The translations under genes and the position numbers were made by a program. The notes beneath the pieces were generated by a model. It made no database searches, was not told where the DNA came from, and saw only the letters and a list, made by a program, of their open reading frames with translations. DNA of 64,000 bases from Phocaeicola coprocola DSM 17136 (lineage in GTDB: Bacteria > Bacteroidota > Bacteroidia > Bacteroidales > Bacteroidaceae): the NCBI RefSeq assembly GCF_000154845.1, contig NZ_DS981457.1, positions 62,001-126,000 on the forward strand. The letters are read 5' to 3'. Shown here piece by piece: positions 31,122-40,568 of this stretch. Numbering within the stretch: the first letter of the stretch is position 1; each line of letters starts with the position of its first letter.

Positions 31122-31185
31122 AATAAAGCTATATCAAAATAGGGCAACAGACACATACGTCAATCTATTTTGATATAGCTTTATT
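31122..31185. terminator. Bidirectional terminator between DUF3276 and SDR genes
   Basis: A perfect 21-bp inverted repeat (31122-31142 with 31165-31185; inner arms CTATATCAAAATAG and its complement) in a convergent gap, with a T-run on the plus strand. Confidence 0.85.
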
Positions 31186-31187
31186 TT

Positions 31188-31949
31188 TTACACATTACGG
31201 TGACAGACTGTTCCGTTAGCCTGATAAGTAGGCATAACCAGCACTTCGGCTATCTGTACATGTGCCGGAGCAGAAGCTGCGTAATACACCACCTCAGCAA
31301 TATCATCCCCTGTAAGCGGACGTATACCTTTATATACAGCATCGGCTTTACTTTTATCTCCCCGGAATCGTACGACAGAAAAATTTGTTTCTACAAGCCC
31401 CGGCTTAATATTTGTTACTCGCAGAGGTGTATCAACAAGGTCTATTCTCAGTCCGTCGGACAATGCTTTGACTGCTGCTTTCGTTGCACAATACACACTT
31501 CCACCTGCATAGGCTGCATCACCTGCTACCGAACCTATATTAATAATGTGTCCGCACTGACGCTCTACCATTCCCGGAACTACCATCCGAGTCATTGCCA
31601 GCAATCCCTTTATATTGGTATCGATCACCACATCCCATTCATCAAGCGATCCTTCATGTTCCTTATCAAGCCCGATTACCAGTCCCGCATTATTAATCAG
31701 CACATCAATATTCTTCCATTCCTCTTGGAGAGAGTCAAGAGCTAGCTTCATCGCCTCACGGTCGCGCACATCGAAAGGCAAAGTAAGCACTTCGCACCCT
31801 GACAAAACAAGTTCCCGCTTCAGCGCTTCCAGCTTTTCTACATTTCTTCCGTTCAATATCAACCTGCATCCTGCTGAAGTAAATTTACGCGCACACCCCT
31901 CTCCTATGCCACTTGTAGCACCTGTAATAAATATTGTCTTTCCTTTCAT
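31188..31949 (-). CDS. Short-chain dehydrogenase/reductase (YdfG-like)
   Basis: A 253-aa classical SDR oxidoreductase. Nucleotide-binding motif is TGATSGIGEGCA (about residues 9-20), with NNAGL near residue 87 and the catalytic YCATK (Tyr about 154, Lys about 158) preceded by the Ser of NIGSVAG. The arginine after beta strand 2 (NGRNVEK) suggests NADP(H) preference. The sequence resembles the YdfG group, which acts on 3-hydroxy acids such as serine and malonic semialdehyde. The true substrate is not determined. Confidence 0.9.
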   Translation of the reverse strand: MKGKTIFITGATSGIGEGCARKFTSAGCRLILNGRNVEKLEALKRELVLSGCEVLTLPFDVRDREAMKLALDSLQEEWKNIDVLINNAGLVIGLDKEHEGSLDEWDVVIDTNIKGLLAMTRMVVPGMVERQCGHIINIGSVAGDAAYAGGSVYCATKAAVKALSDGLRIDLVDTPLRVTNIKPGLVETNFSVVRFRGDKSKADAVYKGIRPLTGDDIAEVVYYAASAPAHVQIAEVLVMPTYQANGTVCHRNV

Positions 31950-32292
31950 AAAACCAAAATATATTTAGGTATTATACCAATCATTATCATTCGCAAAAAT
32001 ATAAAAGTTATTGTTTCGAAGAATTTGTTTTATATCGAAAACTAACATTCACACATTTACCAGAAAAATATTCTGACATTTTTTAGACAAACATTGGCTT
32101 CATTACCATTCATTTCCAACAGATTTTTATCAGAAAAGGTTAAAAAGCTTCATACACATTTTGCAAACTCAAAGATTATCACTACCTTTGTACCGCTTTT
32201 TTAAGCTCATCGTGTGATATACCACATCGTGTGATGGCGAATTAAGCAACAAAAACAACTTAATTTAGAGTAACACAAAAAATTTTCAAACA
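31950..32292. other. 343-bp gap between SDR gene and rplY
   Basis: AT-rich divergent gap without a gene. The right part holds the rplY promoter and leader. The left half shows no more than an A/T-rich upstream region for the SDR gene. Confidence 0.5.
32160..32190 (+). promoter_or_regulatory. Promoter of rplY-pth-S4 operon
   Basis: TTTG (32160-32163), 19-bp spacer, TACCTTTG (32183-32190): a textbook Bacteroides promoter. It gives a leader of about 95 nt with the 11-bp direct repeat CATCGTGTGAT at 32208-32218 and 32225-32235. Confidence 0.82.
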
Positions 32293-32889
32293 ATGAAATC
32301 AATCGAAATTAAAGGTTCTTTGAGAACTGAAACAGGAAAGAAAGCTGCTCATAGCTTGCGTCAGAACAATGGTGTTCCTTGCGTATTGTACGGAATGCAG
32401 AAAGACGAAAACGGAAACCAAGTCGCAACTCACTTCACTGTAACTGTTGACGGTTTGCGTAAGTTGGTATACACACCGCATATCTACGTAGTAGACTTGA
32501 ACATCGACGGTAAGATAGTAAACGCTATCATGAAAGATATTCAGTTCCACCCTGTAACAGATGCTATCCTGCACGTTGACTTCTTGCAGATTAACGAAGA
32601 AAACCCAATCGTAATGGAAGTTCCTGTACAGTTGGAAGGTTTGGCAGAAGGTGTGAAAGCCGGTGGTAAATTGGCTCTTCAGACCCGTAAGCTGAAAGTG
32701 AAAGCTCTTTACAACTTGATCCCAGAACGTCTTGTTGTAAACGTAACTAACTTGGGTCTGGGTAAGACTATCAAAGTTGGTGAATTGAACTACGAAGGTC
32801 TGACTTTGCTGAATGCAAAAGAAGCTGTTGTTTGTGCAGTTAAATTGACTCGTGCTGCTCGTGGTGCTCAGGCTGCTGCAGGTAAATAA
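32293..32889 (+). CDS. rplY: 50S ribosomal protein L25 (CTC form)
   Basis: A 198-aa L25/general stress protein Ctc: MKSIEIKGSLRTETGKKAAHSLRQNNGVPCVLYG, the 5S rRNA-binding N-terminal domain, followed by the C-terminal beta domain (PVQLEGLAEGVKAGGKL) that E. coli L25 lacks. Ends in an Ala-rich tail. First gene of an operon with pth and an S4-domain protein. Confidence 0.96.
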   Translation: MKSIEIKGSLRTETGKKAAHSLRQNNGVPCVLYGMQKDENGNQVATHFTVTVDGLRKLVYTPHIYVVDLNIDGKIVNAIMKDIQFHPVTDAILHVDFLQINEENPIVMEVPVQLEGLAEGVKAGGKLALQTRKLKVKALYNLIPERLVVNVTNLGLGKTIKVGELNYEGLTLLNAKEAVVCAVKLTRAARGAQAAAGK

Positions 32890-32929
32890 TCTGATTTAAC
32901 AATCTGACAAACAACAAAAATCCCTTTCA

Positions 32930-33493
32930 ATGAAATATTTGATTGTAGGGCTGGGCAACATTGGTGCTGAATACCATGAAACCCGCCACAACATAGGATT
33001 TATGGTATTGGACGCCCTTGCAAAGGCGTCCAATATTGTTTTCAAGGACGGACGATACGGAGCAACAGCAACACTCTCGCTCAAGGGTAAACAGCTTATT
33101 TTATTGAAGCCTTCTACTTATATGAACCTGAGTGGAAACGCTGTACGATATTGGATGCAGCAGGAAAAAATTCCGTTGGAAAATGTACTTATCGTTGTAG
33201 ACGACCTTGCACTCCCATCCGGAAGCTTGCGCTTAAAAGGTAAAGGAAGCGATGCGGGACACAACGGATTGAAACATATAGCTGCAACCCTTGGTACACA
33301 AAACTATGCCCGTCTGCGCTTCGGTATCGGAAATGAATTTCCCAAAGGAGGACAGATAGACTATGTTCTGGGTAAATTCAATGATGACGACATGAAACTG
33401 ATGCCCGAACGTCTTGAAACTGCGGCTGAGATTATCAAGAGCTTTTGTCTTGCCGGACTGAACATTACCATGAATCAGTTTAATAACAAATAA
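32930..33493 (+). CDS. pth: Peptidyl-tRNA hydrolase
   Basis: A 187-aa Pth that recycles peptidyl-tRNA released from stalled ribosomes. The start is [24 protein letters not shown], with the catalytic His in [17 protein letters not shown] and [27 protein letters not shown] are the other conserved blocks. Full length. The gene after rplY is pth in many bacteria, here 40 bp downstream. Confidence 0.96.
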   Translation: MKYLIVGLGNIGAEYHETRHNIGFMVLDALAKASNIVFKDGRYGATATLSLKGKQLILLKPSTYMNLSGNAVRYWMQQEKIPLENVLIVVDDLALPSGSLRLKGKGSDAGHNGLKHIAATLGTQNYARLRFGIGNEFPKGGQIDYVLGKFNDDDMKLMPERLETAAEIIKSFCLAGLNITMNQFNNK

Positions 33494-33501
33494 AAAGCAA
33501 T

Positions 33502-33927
33502 ATGGCTGAAGCAAGAATTGACAAATGGATGTGGGCTGCCCGCATATTCAAGACTCGCACCATTGCTGCCGAGGCTTGTAAAAAGGGCAGAATATGTATC
33601 AATGGTGCCCAGGCCAAACCTGCACGAATGATAAAGCCGGGTGATGTAATCCAAGTGAAGAAACCACCTATTACCTACTCGTTTAAGGTATTGCAGGCTA
33701 TAGAAAAACGCGTAGGAGCGAAGCTAGTTCCTGAAATCATGGAAAACGTTACCACTCCCGACCAATACGAACTATTGGAAATGAGTAAAATCAGTGGTTT
33801 CGTGAATCGTGCAAAAGGTACGGGACGTCCCACTAAAAAAGACCGACGAGATCTGGATGAGTTCTTTACTCCCGAATATCTCGGCGATTTTGATTTTGAC
33901 TTCGATGATAATGAAGATGAAGAATAA
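33502..33927 (+). CDS. hslR: S4-domain RNA-binding protein (Hsp15-like)
   Basis: A 141-aa protein with an N-terminal S4 RNA-binding domain (RIDKWMWAARIFKTRTIAAEACKKGRICINGAQAKPARMIKPGDVI, residues 5-50), the ribosome-rescue heat-shock protein 15 type that binds stalled 50S subunits carrying nascent chains. The C-terminal 50 residues are charged and end in an acidic stretch (DFDFDFDDNEDEE). It lies 8 bp after pth, so the operon joins a ribosomal protein with two rescue-related genes. A terminator follows. Confidence 0.88.
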   Translation: MAEARIDKWMWAARIFKTRTIAAEACKKGRICINGAQAKPARMIKPGDVIQVKKPPITYSFKVLQAIEKRVGAKLVPEIMENVTTPDQYELLEMSKISGFVNRAKGTGRPTKKDRRDLDEFFTPEYLGDFDFDFDDNEDEE

Positions 33928-33930
33928 GCA

Positions 33931-33980
33931 AAACCGGATACGGATCATGCATCTTATGCAACCCCGTATCCGGTTTCTTT
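33931..33980. terminator. Terminator between S4 and HIT genes
   Basis: Perfect 13-bp stem AAACCGGATACGG (33931-33943) with CCGTATCCGGTTT (33964-33976), then CTTT. Placed in a convergent gap. Confidence 0.85.
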
Positions 33981-33991
33981 ATGTAATAAAA

Positions 33992-34417
33992 CTATAAGTT
34001 AGCTTTAATTGCATCAATCAGTTCCTGATATTCAGCATCACTCAAATAAACTTTACCCGGATTCATCTGGAATGTTCCTCCATAATCGGGACCATCTACA
34101 TACTTCGGAGCCAGGTGAAAATGTAAGTGAGAAAGTTTGTCACTATAAGCTCCGTAATTTATCTTTTCCGGATGAAATGCCTTATCCATAGCACGAGTTA
34201 CACGTACAACATCTGCCATAAAAGCATTTCTTTCTTCATCACTCAGTTCATTCAAGTCGTTTACATGATCCTTATAAGCAACCAGACAACGACCTCTGTA
34301 AGTCTGTTCTTTAAAAAGGAATACACGTGAAACACTCAGTTGAGCAATTTCAATCATTAAATTATGCAATGTTTCATTGTTCTGACAATACAAACATTCT
34401 TTCGGATCACTTTTCAT
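33992..34417 (-). CDS. HIT-family hydrolase
   Basis: A 141-aa histidine-triad protein. The triad HLHFHLAPKY (about residues 97-106) contains the nucleophile His. The N-terminus KECLYCQ may bind zinc with a later His. HIT enzymes cleave nucleotidyl phosphoramidates or dinucleotides. The exact substrate is unknown. It lies 36 bp downstream of the antiporter gene on the same strand and may be co-transcribed. Confidence 0.9.
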   Translation of the reverse strand: MKSDPKECLYCQNNETLHNLMIEIAQLSVSRVFLFKEQTYRGRCLVAYKDHVNDLNELSDEERNAFMADVVRVTRAMDKAFHPEKINYGAYSDKLSHLHFHLAPKYVDGPDYGGTFQMNPGKVYLSDAEYQELIDAIKANL

Positions 34418-34453
34418 AATAACTTTATATTTAATAAATTATAATAACTGCTT

Positions 34454-36712
34454 TCAACAACAATAGGCAAACAACTGGTTCAGGTCGTCTTCTTCCCCTA
34501 CTACCCAAACCACATCATCCTCTTTTAAAGGCATATGCACCTGAGGAGTACGCAATACATCTTCTCCAGCCGATTCTATACCTACTACCAGACAATGATA
34601 TTTATTACGTATGCCACACTCTATAATACTATGTCCGACGAAAGGTGAATCTTTAGCGACAACAAACTGCTTCAGCTTCATCTCATGCTTTCCAAAATCT
34701 TCATCGTCGTAAGTATGTATTGCCTTCTCGGCTACCGATGCAAAAAGCGACAACTGTTCATCTGTTCCGATAACCTGAATCAAATCATTTGGGAAAATAC
34801 AAGTATTTCCATCAGGAATGTTCAGCCTATGCTTTCCTCTGATAATAGATGCTACATGCACATCATACTTTTTACCTAAATCAAGTTCTCTCAATGTTTT
34901 TCCGGCCCATGCAGATTCCGCAGGAATCAAAAAGTCACTTAAGTGAAGGTCACGGTCGAGCAATCTTCCAGCATACTCAGGTTGCTTTTCTCCCAAATAC
35001 TCCTGCTGGATTTCCTTATAATGCAAATTCCGGACAAACGTACGTTCCAGCACAATTGACTGCTTTTTAAGGAAACGAGATAAAATCATAGCACAAACTA
35101 CAATAATAGCTATACCAACCATCAAGGCAGCCGAAGCACGGAACAGGTTTTCAATTATAAATACAATAAAGCCTATAGCTATCACAATACGAAGCAGAAT
35201 AATTGAAATAAGCGGAGCATGATTAAACCGGCTGTCCGACCATAACGACTTAAATTCTTCCGAACGGTTTTTCTTCATAATCATGGCGCGCAAGAAAGGA
35301 GCTATAGCAGCAATCGTTAGAGCTGCACCCAATATCCGTCCCCATAAATCTCCCAACATGTCTGTAGCCAATGGTACAATAAAATGCAAGAACAGTGCTG
35401 TAACAGCTATCGAAAGCACAGCGTAAATCAAGACTATGCGGATAATAGCTATAACCAGCTTCTTCCAGTTGTTGCTATGGTTAGCCACCGAGGCTCCCGA
35501 CGAGTATCTGTCCAGTAACCGACGCCAACGGGATGGCATATATTTATCTATCACATTATATGCCGGTACTGCAAGACGAATCATATAAGGAGTAAGGAAT
35601 GTAGTAATTACCGAAACAGCCACTACTATAGGGTAAAGAAAATGACTTGTTACTTTCAGGCTTACTCCAAGTGAAGCTATGATAAATGCAAACTCACCAA
35701 TCTGTGTCAGACTGAAACCACATTGCATAGCCGTTTTCAGCGGTTGTCCGGAAAGCAATACACCAGTAGTTCCGAAAATAGTCTGTCCCAGCAAAACAGC
35801 AAGAACGATAACAAGAATCTGATACTTATACTCTACAATCATCGCTGGATCGACCATCATACCTACAGATACGAAGAATATAGCTCCAAACAAATCTTTC
35901 ACAGGTGAAACCAGTTTTCCTATATGCTCCGACTCGATTGTTTCCGATAAAATAGATCCCATGATAAAAGCACCAAAAGCAGGAGAAAAACCAACAAGAG
36001 CTGCCAGATAAACCATTCCAAAACAGAGTGCCAGCGACACTATCAGCAAGGTTTCGTCGCTCATCAGTTTACGAACCCGTTTCAGGAAAAGCGGAATTCC
36101 ATAAATTCCCACTACAAACCAAAGAATCAGGAAAAACAGCAGCTTCAATATACTATATACCATCTCTCCCCCTTCGAAGTTCTGGCTCACTGCCATAGTA
36201 GACAGCATAACCATCAGGACAATGGCAAGAATATCTTCCAGAATCAAGATACTCAAAACCAAACCAGCAAAGCGTTGCTGCCGGAGTCCCATATCATCAA
36301 ATGCCTTATAGATAATAGTGGTAGATGACATGGCAAGCATACCACCCAAATAGATACAATCCATACGATTCCAGCCAAAAGTCCAACCGACGAAGACTCC
36401 TACCAGAATCATACAAAAGATAATGGTACAGGCAGATATTACAGCAGAGCCTCCCACTTTCATCAGCTTTTTGAAACTGAACTCCAGTCCCAATGCAAAC
36501 AAAAGAAAGATTACACCAATCTCCGACCAGATATGAATACTGGCAGAATCAACAACCGAAGGAGTAAACTTAAAATGTGGGGTACAGATAAAGCCGGCAA
36601 CAATATACCCCAGTACCAGAGGTTGCTTCAGCTTTTTAAATATAAGCGTCATGATACCGGCACAAATCAGAATCAGTGCCAAATCGCTTATTAATGGAGT
36701 TAATTGGGACAT
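34454..36712 (-). CDS. Cation:proton antiporter (KefB/CPA2 type) with TrkA-C domains
   Basis: A 752-aa membrane transporter. Residues 1-385 are the Na+/H+ exchanger (CPA2) domain with about 12 helices; conserved is ALGLEFSFKKL and FGAFIMGSILSET. A second set of hydrophobic segments lies at about 425-545. Residues 590-752 hold two TrkA-C-type regulatory domains (LRELDLGKKYDVHVASIIRG; IIECGIRNKYHCLVVGIE) but no Rossmann TrkA-N domain. It probably exchanges K+ or Na+ for protons. A -7 box TATTTTTG (complement of 36741-36748) lies upstream. Confidence 0.88.
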   Translation of the reverse strand: MSQLTPLISDLALILICAGIMTLIFKKLKQPLVLGYIVAGFICTPHFKFTPSVVDSASIHIWSEIGVIFLLFALGLEFSFKKLMKVGGSAVISACTIIFCMILVGVFVGWTFGWNRMDCIYLGGMLAMSSTTIIYKAFDDMGLRQQRFAGLVLSILILEDILAIVLMVMLSTMAVSQNFEGGEMVYSILKLLFFLILWFVVGIYGIPLFLKRVRKLMSDETLLIVSLALCFGMVYLAALVGFSPAFGAFIMGSILSETIESEHIGKLVSPVKDLFGAIFFVSVGMMVDPAMIVEYKYQILVIVLAVLLGQTIFGTTGVLLSGQPLKTAMQCGFSLTQIGEFAFIIASLGVSLKVTSHFLYPIVVAVSVITTFLTPYMIRLAVPAYNVIDKYMPSRWRRLLDRYSSGASVANHSNNWKKLVIAIIRIVLIYAVLSIAVTALFLHFIVPLATDMLGDLWGRILGAALTIAAIAPFLRAMIMKKNRSEEFKSLWSDSRFNHAPLISIILLRIVIAIGFIVFIIENLFRASAALMVGIAIIVVCAMILSRFLKKQSIVLERTFVRNLHYKEIQQEYLGEKQPEYAGRLLDRDLHLSDFLIPAESAWAGKTLRELDLGKKYDVHVASIIRGKHRLNIPDGNTCIFPNDLIQVIGTDEQLSLFASVAEKAIHTYDDEDFGKHEMKLKQFVVAKDSPFVGHSIIECGIRNKYHCLVVGIESAGEDVLRTPQVHMPLKEDDVVWVVGEEDDLNQLFAYCC

Positions 36713-36740
36713 TTGTAACTACATTTTATAATTATTGCCG

Positions 36741-36748
36741 CAAAAATA
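36741..36748 (-). promoter_or_regulatory. Promoter -7 box of antiporter gene
   Basis: TATTTTTG on the minus strand, 29 bp before the start codon. No clear -33 box was picked out. Confidence 0.45.
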
Positions 36749-36901
36749 AGTAATAATTTTAAAGTTGCGTCGCCAGAAAGCAAGTTATTTCCTTTCGGAT
36801 AAGAAAACCTTCCAAAAAGATTTTTTTATACTTACAGAGGGTATGAAGAGGATAAATTACGAATTGAAGCAACGGACAATTACTATATGAGTATTTTTGA
36901 C

Positions 36902-36909
36902 TAACTTTG
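36902..36909 (+). promoter_or_regulatory. Promoter -7 box of topB
   Basis: TAACTTTG (36902-36909), 36 bp before the topB ATG. No TTTG stands at the -33 distance. Confidence 0.5.
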
Positions 36910-36944
36910 CCCGACAATAATCATAATATTATCAGAAAGGAAAG

Positions 36945-39056
36945 ATGATAGTCTGCATAGCCGAAAAGCCCAGTGTGGCACGCGACATAGCCGAAGTATT
37001 AGGTGCAAGAAACCGGAAAGAAGGATATATCGAAGGAAACGGATACCAGGTAACCTGGACCTTCGGTCACCTTTGTACACTGAAAGAGCCGCACGAGTAT
37101 ACTCCGTCGTGGAAAGCATGGAGCTTAAGCAGCTTGCCGATGATACCTCCCCGGTTTGGCATCAAGCTGATAAACGATCCGGGTATAGAAAAGCAGTTCC
37201 ACATTATAGAAGGGCTGATGCAGCAGGCTGATGAGATTATCAACTGTGGTGATGCCGGACAAGAAGGAGAATTGATTCAACGGTGGGTAATGCAGAAAGC
37301 AGGAGCACACTGTCCGGTCAAGCGCCTGTGGATTTCATCACTTACTGAAGAGGCGATTCGAGAAGGGTTTGCCAGCCTGAAAGACCAGTCCGAATTTCAG
37401 CCGTTGTACGAAGCCGGCCTGAGCCGTGCCATAGGCGACTGGGTATTGGGAATGAATGCAACTCGTCTGTATACATTAAAATACGGACAAAACCGTCAAG
37501 TACTTTCCATCGGAAGAGTACAGACTCCGACACTTGCCCTGATAGTCAAACGACAGCAAGAGATAGAGAACTTTAAACCTGAACCTTACTGGGAACTTAA
37601 GACTGTATACAGGGAAACGACTTTCAACTCTACAAAAGGTAAATTTTCTTCTAAAGAGGAAGGAGAGAAATTCCTGGAAACAGTAAAAAATTCAGATTTT
37701 ACCGTGACCGATGTATCGGCCAAAAAAGGAACAGAAGCTCCTCCCCGCTTGTTCGACCTGACTTCATTGCAGGTAGAATGTAACAAAAAGTTCAGCTACT
37801 CGGCCGATATGACCTTGCAGCTTATCCAGTCGCTTTACGAGAAGAAAGTAGCTACTTATCCACGTGTAGATACAACTTTTCTAAGTGATGATATTTACCC
37901 CAAATGTCCGAATATTCTTGCCGGACTGAAAGATTATGCAGGTTTTACAGCCCCGTTAGCCGGAAAGAAACTACTTAAATCAAAAAAAGTTTTCGATAAC
38001 TCAAAAGTTACCGACCACCATGCCATTATCCCTACCGGAGTACAGCCTCAGGGACTGACTGACATGGAAAAGCGTGTATTCGATCTGATAGCACGCCGTT
38101 TTATCGCTGTATTTTATCCGGACTGTAAATTTTCTACAACTACGGTATTGGGAGAAGTCGATAAAGTGGAATTTAAGGCAACCGGAAAGCAGATTCTGGA
38201 ACCCGGATGGAGAGTAATTTTTGCCAAAGAACAGCAGGAAGAAACAAAAGAAAATGAAGAAGAACGTGTACTTCCTCTCTTTACCATAGGGGAAAGCGGA
38301 CCTCATACTCCCGATTTGACGGAAAAATGGACCCAGCCCCCCAAGCCTTATACCGAAGCCACTCTGCTCCGTGCCATGGAAACGGCTGGTAAGCTGGTTG
38401 ACAATGACGAATTGCGCGATGCCCTGAAAGAAAATGGTATCGGCCGTCCGTCTACCCGTGCGGCTATCATCGAAACACTTTTCAAGCGTCACTACATCCG
38501 CAAGGAAAGAAAAAATCTGATTGCTACTCCGACAGGAGTGGAACTGATACAGCTTATTCACGAAGAGTTGCTGAAATCGGCAGAGTTGACCGGTATATGG
38601 GAAAAGAAACTTCGTGAGATAGAACGCCGCAGTTACGATGCCGCTACATTTCTTACCGAACTGAAACAGATGGTAACAGAAATTGTATACAGTGTACTTC
38701 GTGACAATACAAACCGCCGGGTAACTATCATGCCCGAAGATGCACCCGAAAAAGGAACTCCGCAAGCAAAAACAAAGAAGAACAGCTCTTCGAAAACAAA
38801 ATCATCGGATACCGAAAATGATGCATCTCCAGCTAAACCTAAACGTACACGTAAAGCGAGTGGCAATACCAATAAAGAGAAAACACCTCAGGCTGAAACT
38901 CTTTTTTCGGTATCAACAGAAGGTAACGAAATAAAAGGAGATGAAATAACAGGTACCCTCTGCCCACTCTGCGGCAAAGGGCATATTATCAAAGGGAAGA
39001 CTTCCTACGGGTGTTCGGAATGGAAAAATGGATGTACTTTCAGAAAACCATTTTAA
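36945..39056 (+). CDS. topB: DNA topoisomerase III
   Basis: A 703-aa type IA topoisomerase. The Toprim domain starts MIVCIAEKPSVARDIAEVLGA, with the acidic motif CGDAGQEGELI near residue 100. The active-site Tyr is in KVATYPRVDTTF (about residue 307). A Lys/Ser-rich linker (about 600-660) precedes one C-terminal zinc-ribbon (CPLCGKGHIIKGKTSYGCSEWKNGC). TopB decatenates replication intermediates. Bacteroides ICEs often carry their own TopB, but this copy sits in core surroundings. Its 3' end overlaps the convergent methyltransferase gene by 17 bp. Confidence 0.93.
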   Translation: MIVCIAEKPSVARDIAEVLGARNRKEGYIEGNGYQVTWTFGHLCTLKEPHEYTPSWKAWSLSSLPMIPPRFGIKLINDPGIEKQFHIIEGLMQQADEIINCGDAGQEGELIQRWVMQKAGAHCPVKRLWISSLTEEAIREGFASLKDQSEFQPLYEAGLSRAIGDWVLGMNATRLYTLKYGQNRQVLSIGRVQTPTLALIVKRQQEIENFKPEPYWELKTVYRETTFNSTKGKFSSKEEGEKFLETVKNSDFTVTDVSAKKGTEAPPRLFDLTSLQVECNKKFSYSADMTLQLIQSLYEKKVATYPRVDTTFLSDDIYPKCPNILAGLKDYAGFTAPLAGKKLLKSKKVFDNSKVTDHHAIIPTGVQPQGLTDMEKRVFDLIARRFIAVFYPDCKFSTTTVLGEVDKVEFKATGKQILEPGWRVIFAKEQQEETKENEEERVLPLFTIGESGPHTPDLTEKWTQPPKPYTEATLLRAMETAGKLVDNDELRDALKENGIGRPSTRAAIIETLFKRHYIRKERKNLIATPTGVELIQLIHEELLKSAELTGIWEKKLREIERRSYDAATFLTELKQMVTEIVYSVLRDNTNRRVTIMPEDAPEKGTPQAKTKKNSSSKTKSSDTENDASPAKPKRTRKASGNTNKEKTPQAETLFSVSTEGNEIKGDEITGTLCPLCGKGHIIKGKTSYGCSEWKNGCTFRKPF

Positions 39057-40458
39057 GATTTTCCGGCAAATAACCGCTACGTATACGCCATTCCTGTGGA
39101 TAAAGATTGTTGGCACGATTTCCGATGTTTTTTACAAAACCCAAAGGGACATTCTGATATGCTACCAAAACATATCCACGGGGTACTCCTGCATCCAGTA
39201 CAACCGCTTCTTTTCTTAAATAGGCAATAGCCTGTTCGTACGTCAGGTTTGCTACGGGGAAACAGTCTTCACAGCGCCTTGTCGACATAGCCAGCGAATG
39301 GTCGGGAATACAATCCTTCCCTTTCAGCTCGGCTACCGTTACTCCGGCATGCAAGACTTTCAAAGTAGACTTTATCATTTCATACAAATCCTGATATGCT
39401 ACAGGAAAAGCCGTTACGATATTGTTATCTACTGTCCATAAATAGTCTTCCGGACGGTTTACCCATGCCTTGACGTCCTTCGGACATGCCACCGTCTGTC
39501 CACCGGCTTTCTGTCCTTTTTTCTTTTTATCTTTTTTCAGACGCTTTCCCATACAGTCTGAGGAACTTAACGTATCATCTTCATTCTTACGAAGCACTGC
39601 CAGAAATAATCCCTCTCCTACCGTACGGTGAGGCAGAAAGCGATATACCGGAAACTCGCCACCGGTCAGATTCCCTGTAATGTTCCATTCCTCACCAACC
39701 GCAACAGGAAGAATTTCAGCTCCCAGTTCACGGGCAATCCATGACACATTATCTTCGTTCTCTTCACGATTATATGTACATGTACTATAAATCAAGAGAC
39801 CTCCCGGTTTCAGACAAGACCAGATATCTGTCAGAATACGGCGCTGCCGCTGCCAGCAGATATCGACATTTTCCACACTCCACTCGTCTACCGCTACCGG
39901 ATCTTTGCGGAACATCCCTTCACCAGAGCAAGGTACATCAGTCAGAATCACATCAAACACAGCTTGTAGTGGAGCAAAATCAGCCGGATCATTATTCGTA
40001 ACAACGACTCCTTCATCTCCCCATTTTATCAGATTTTCTGCCAATACCTGAGAACGGTTTCTCATAACCTCATTGGCTACCAGCATACTGCCTTCAGGCA
40101 AAACCGAACGGGCCAATGTAGATTTTCCTCCCGGAGCAGCACAAAGGTCAAGCATGACAACAGGTTCGTGTACATACTGGCGCAAAGCCTGTTCCACAAA
40201 CATGGAAGATGCTTCCTGCACATAATAACTTCCGGCATGAAACAAGGGATCGAAAGTAAACGTAGGACGTGTACTCAGGTAATATCCAGTTTCGCACCAG
40301 GGGATAGAAGTACTTTCAGCAGGAACAGACTTACATTTATTCCGGTTCAAGCGAATACTTACGGGAGTATCATGCTGTAAAGCTTCAGCTAATTTTTCAA
40401 ACTGTTCTTCTCCCATCAAACTGCGGGTACGTGTAACAAAATCGGAAGGAAGGTTCAT
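39040..40458 (-). CDS. RsmF/NOP2-type rRNA m5C methyltransferase
   Basis: A 472-aa RsmB/NOP family RNA cytosine-C5 methyltransferase. The SAM-binding motif is LDLCAAPGGKSTLARS, the catalytic Cys pair lies in TDVPCSGEGMFRKD and YSTCTYNREENE. The C-terminal PUA-like part (residues 330-472) matches RsmF, which methylates 16S rRNA. MNLPSDFVTRTRSLMGEEQ is the chosen start; the longer frame begins with a non-homologous stretch. Target nucleotide is inferred from the family. Confidence 0.9.
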   Translation of the reverse strand: MNLPSDFVTRTRSLMGEEQFEKLAEALQHDTPVSIRLNRNKCKSVPAESTSIPWCETGYYLSTRPTFTFDPLFHAGSYYVQEASSMFVEQALRQYVHEPVVMLDLCAAPGGKSTLARSVLPEGSMLVANEVMRNRSQVLAENLIKWGDEGVVVTNNDPADFAPLQAVFDVILTDVPCSGEGMFRKDPVAVDEWSVENVDICWQRQRRILTDIWSCLKPGGLLIYSTCTYNREENEDNVSWIARELGAEILPVAVGEEWNITGNLTGGEFPVYRFLPHRTVGEGLFLAVLRKNEDDTLSSSDCMGKRLKKDKKKKGQKAGGQTVACPKDVKAWVNRPEDYLWTVDNNIVTAFPVAYQDLYEMIKSTLKVLHAGVTVAELKGKDCIPDHSLAMSTRRCEDCFPVANLTYEQAIAYLRKEAVVLDAGVPRGYVLVAYQNVPLGFVKNIGNRANNLYPQEWRIRSGYLPENLKMVF

Positions 40459-40533
40459 ATAAATAATGTGTTCGATATGGTTTTCGTGCTGCAAAAATAA
40501 GATAAATAGCATTTTCCCCCAAGATATTTTCTA

Positions 40534-40541
40534 TACCTTTG
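40534..40541 (+). promoter_or_regulatory. Promoter -7 box of thyA-folA
   Basis: TACCTTTG (40534-40541), with TTTT near the -33 distance. Transcription would start near 40,548, about 20 nt before the thyA ATG, supporting that start. Confidence 0.6.
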
Positions 40542-40568
40542 CAAATAAAAATAAAGAAACTCATTCTA

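Noticed and set aside
36945-39056. topB as part of a second mobile element
   Set aside because: Although ICEs carry topB copies, all neighbours are housekeeping genes, with no integrase or transfer genes near.
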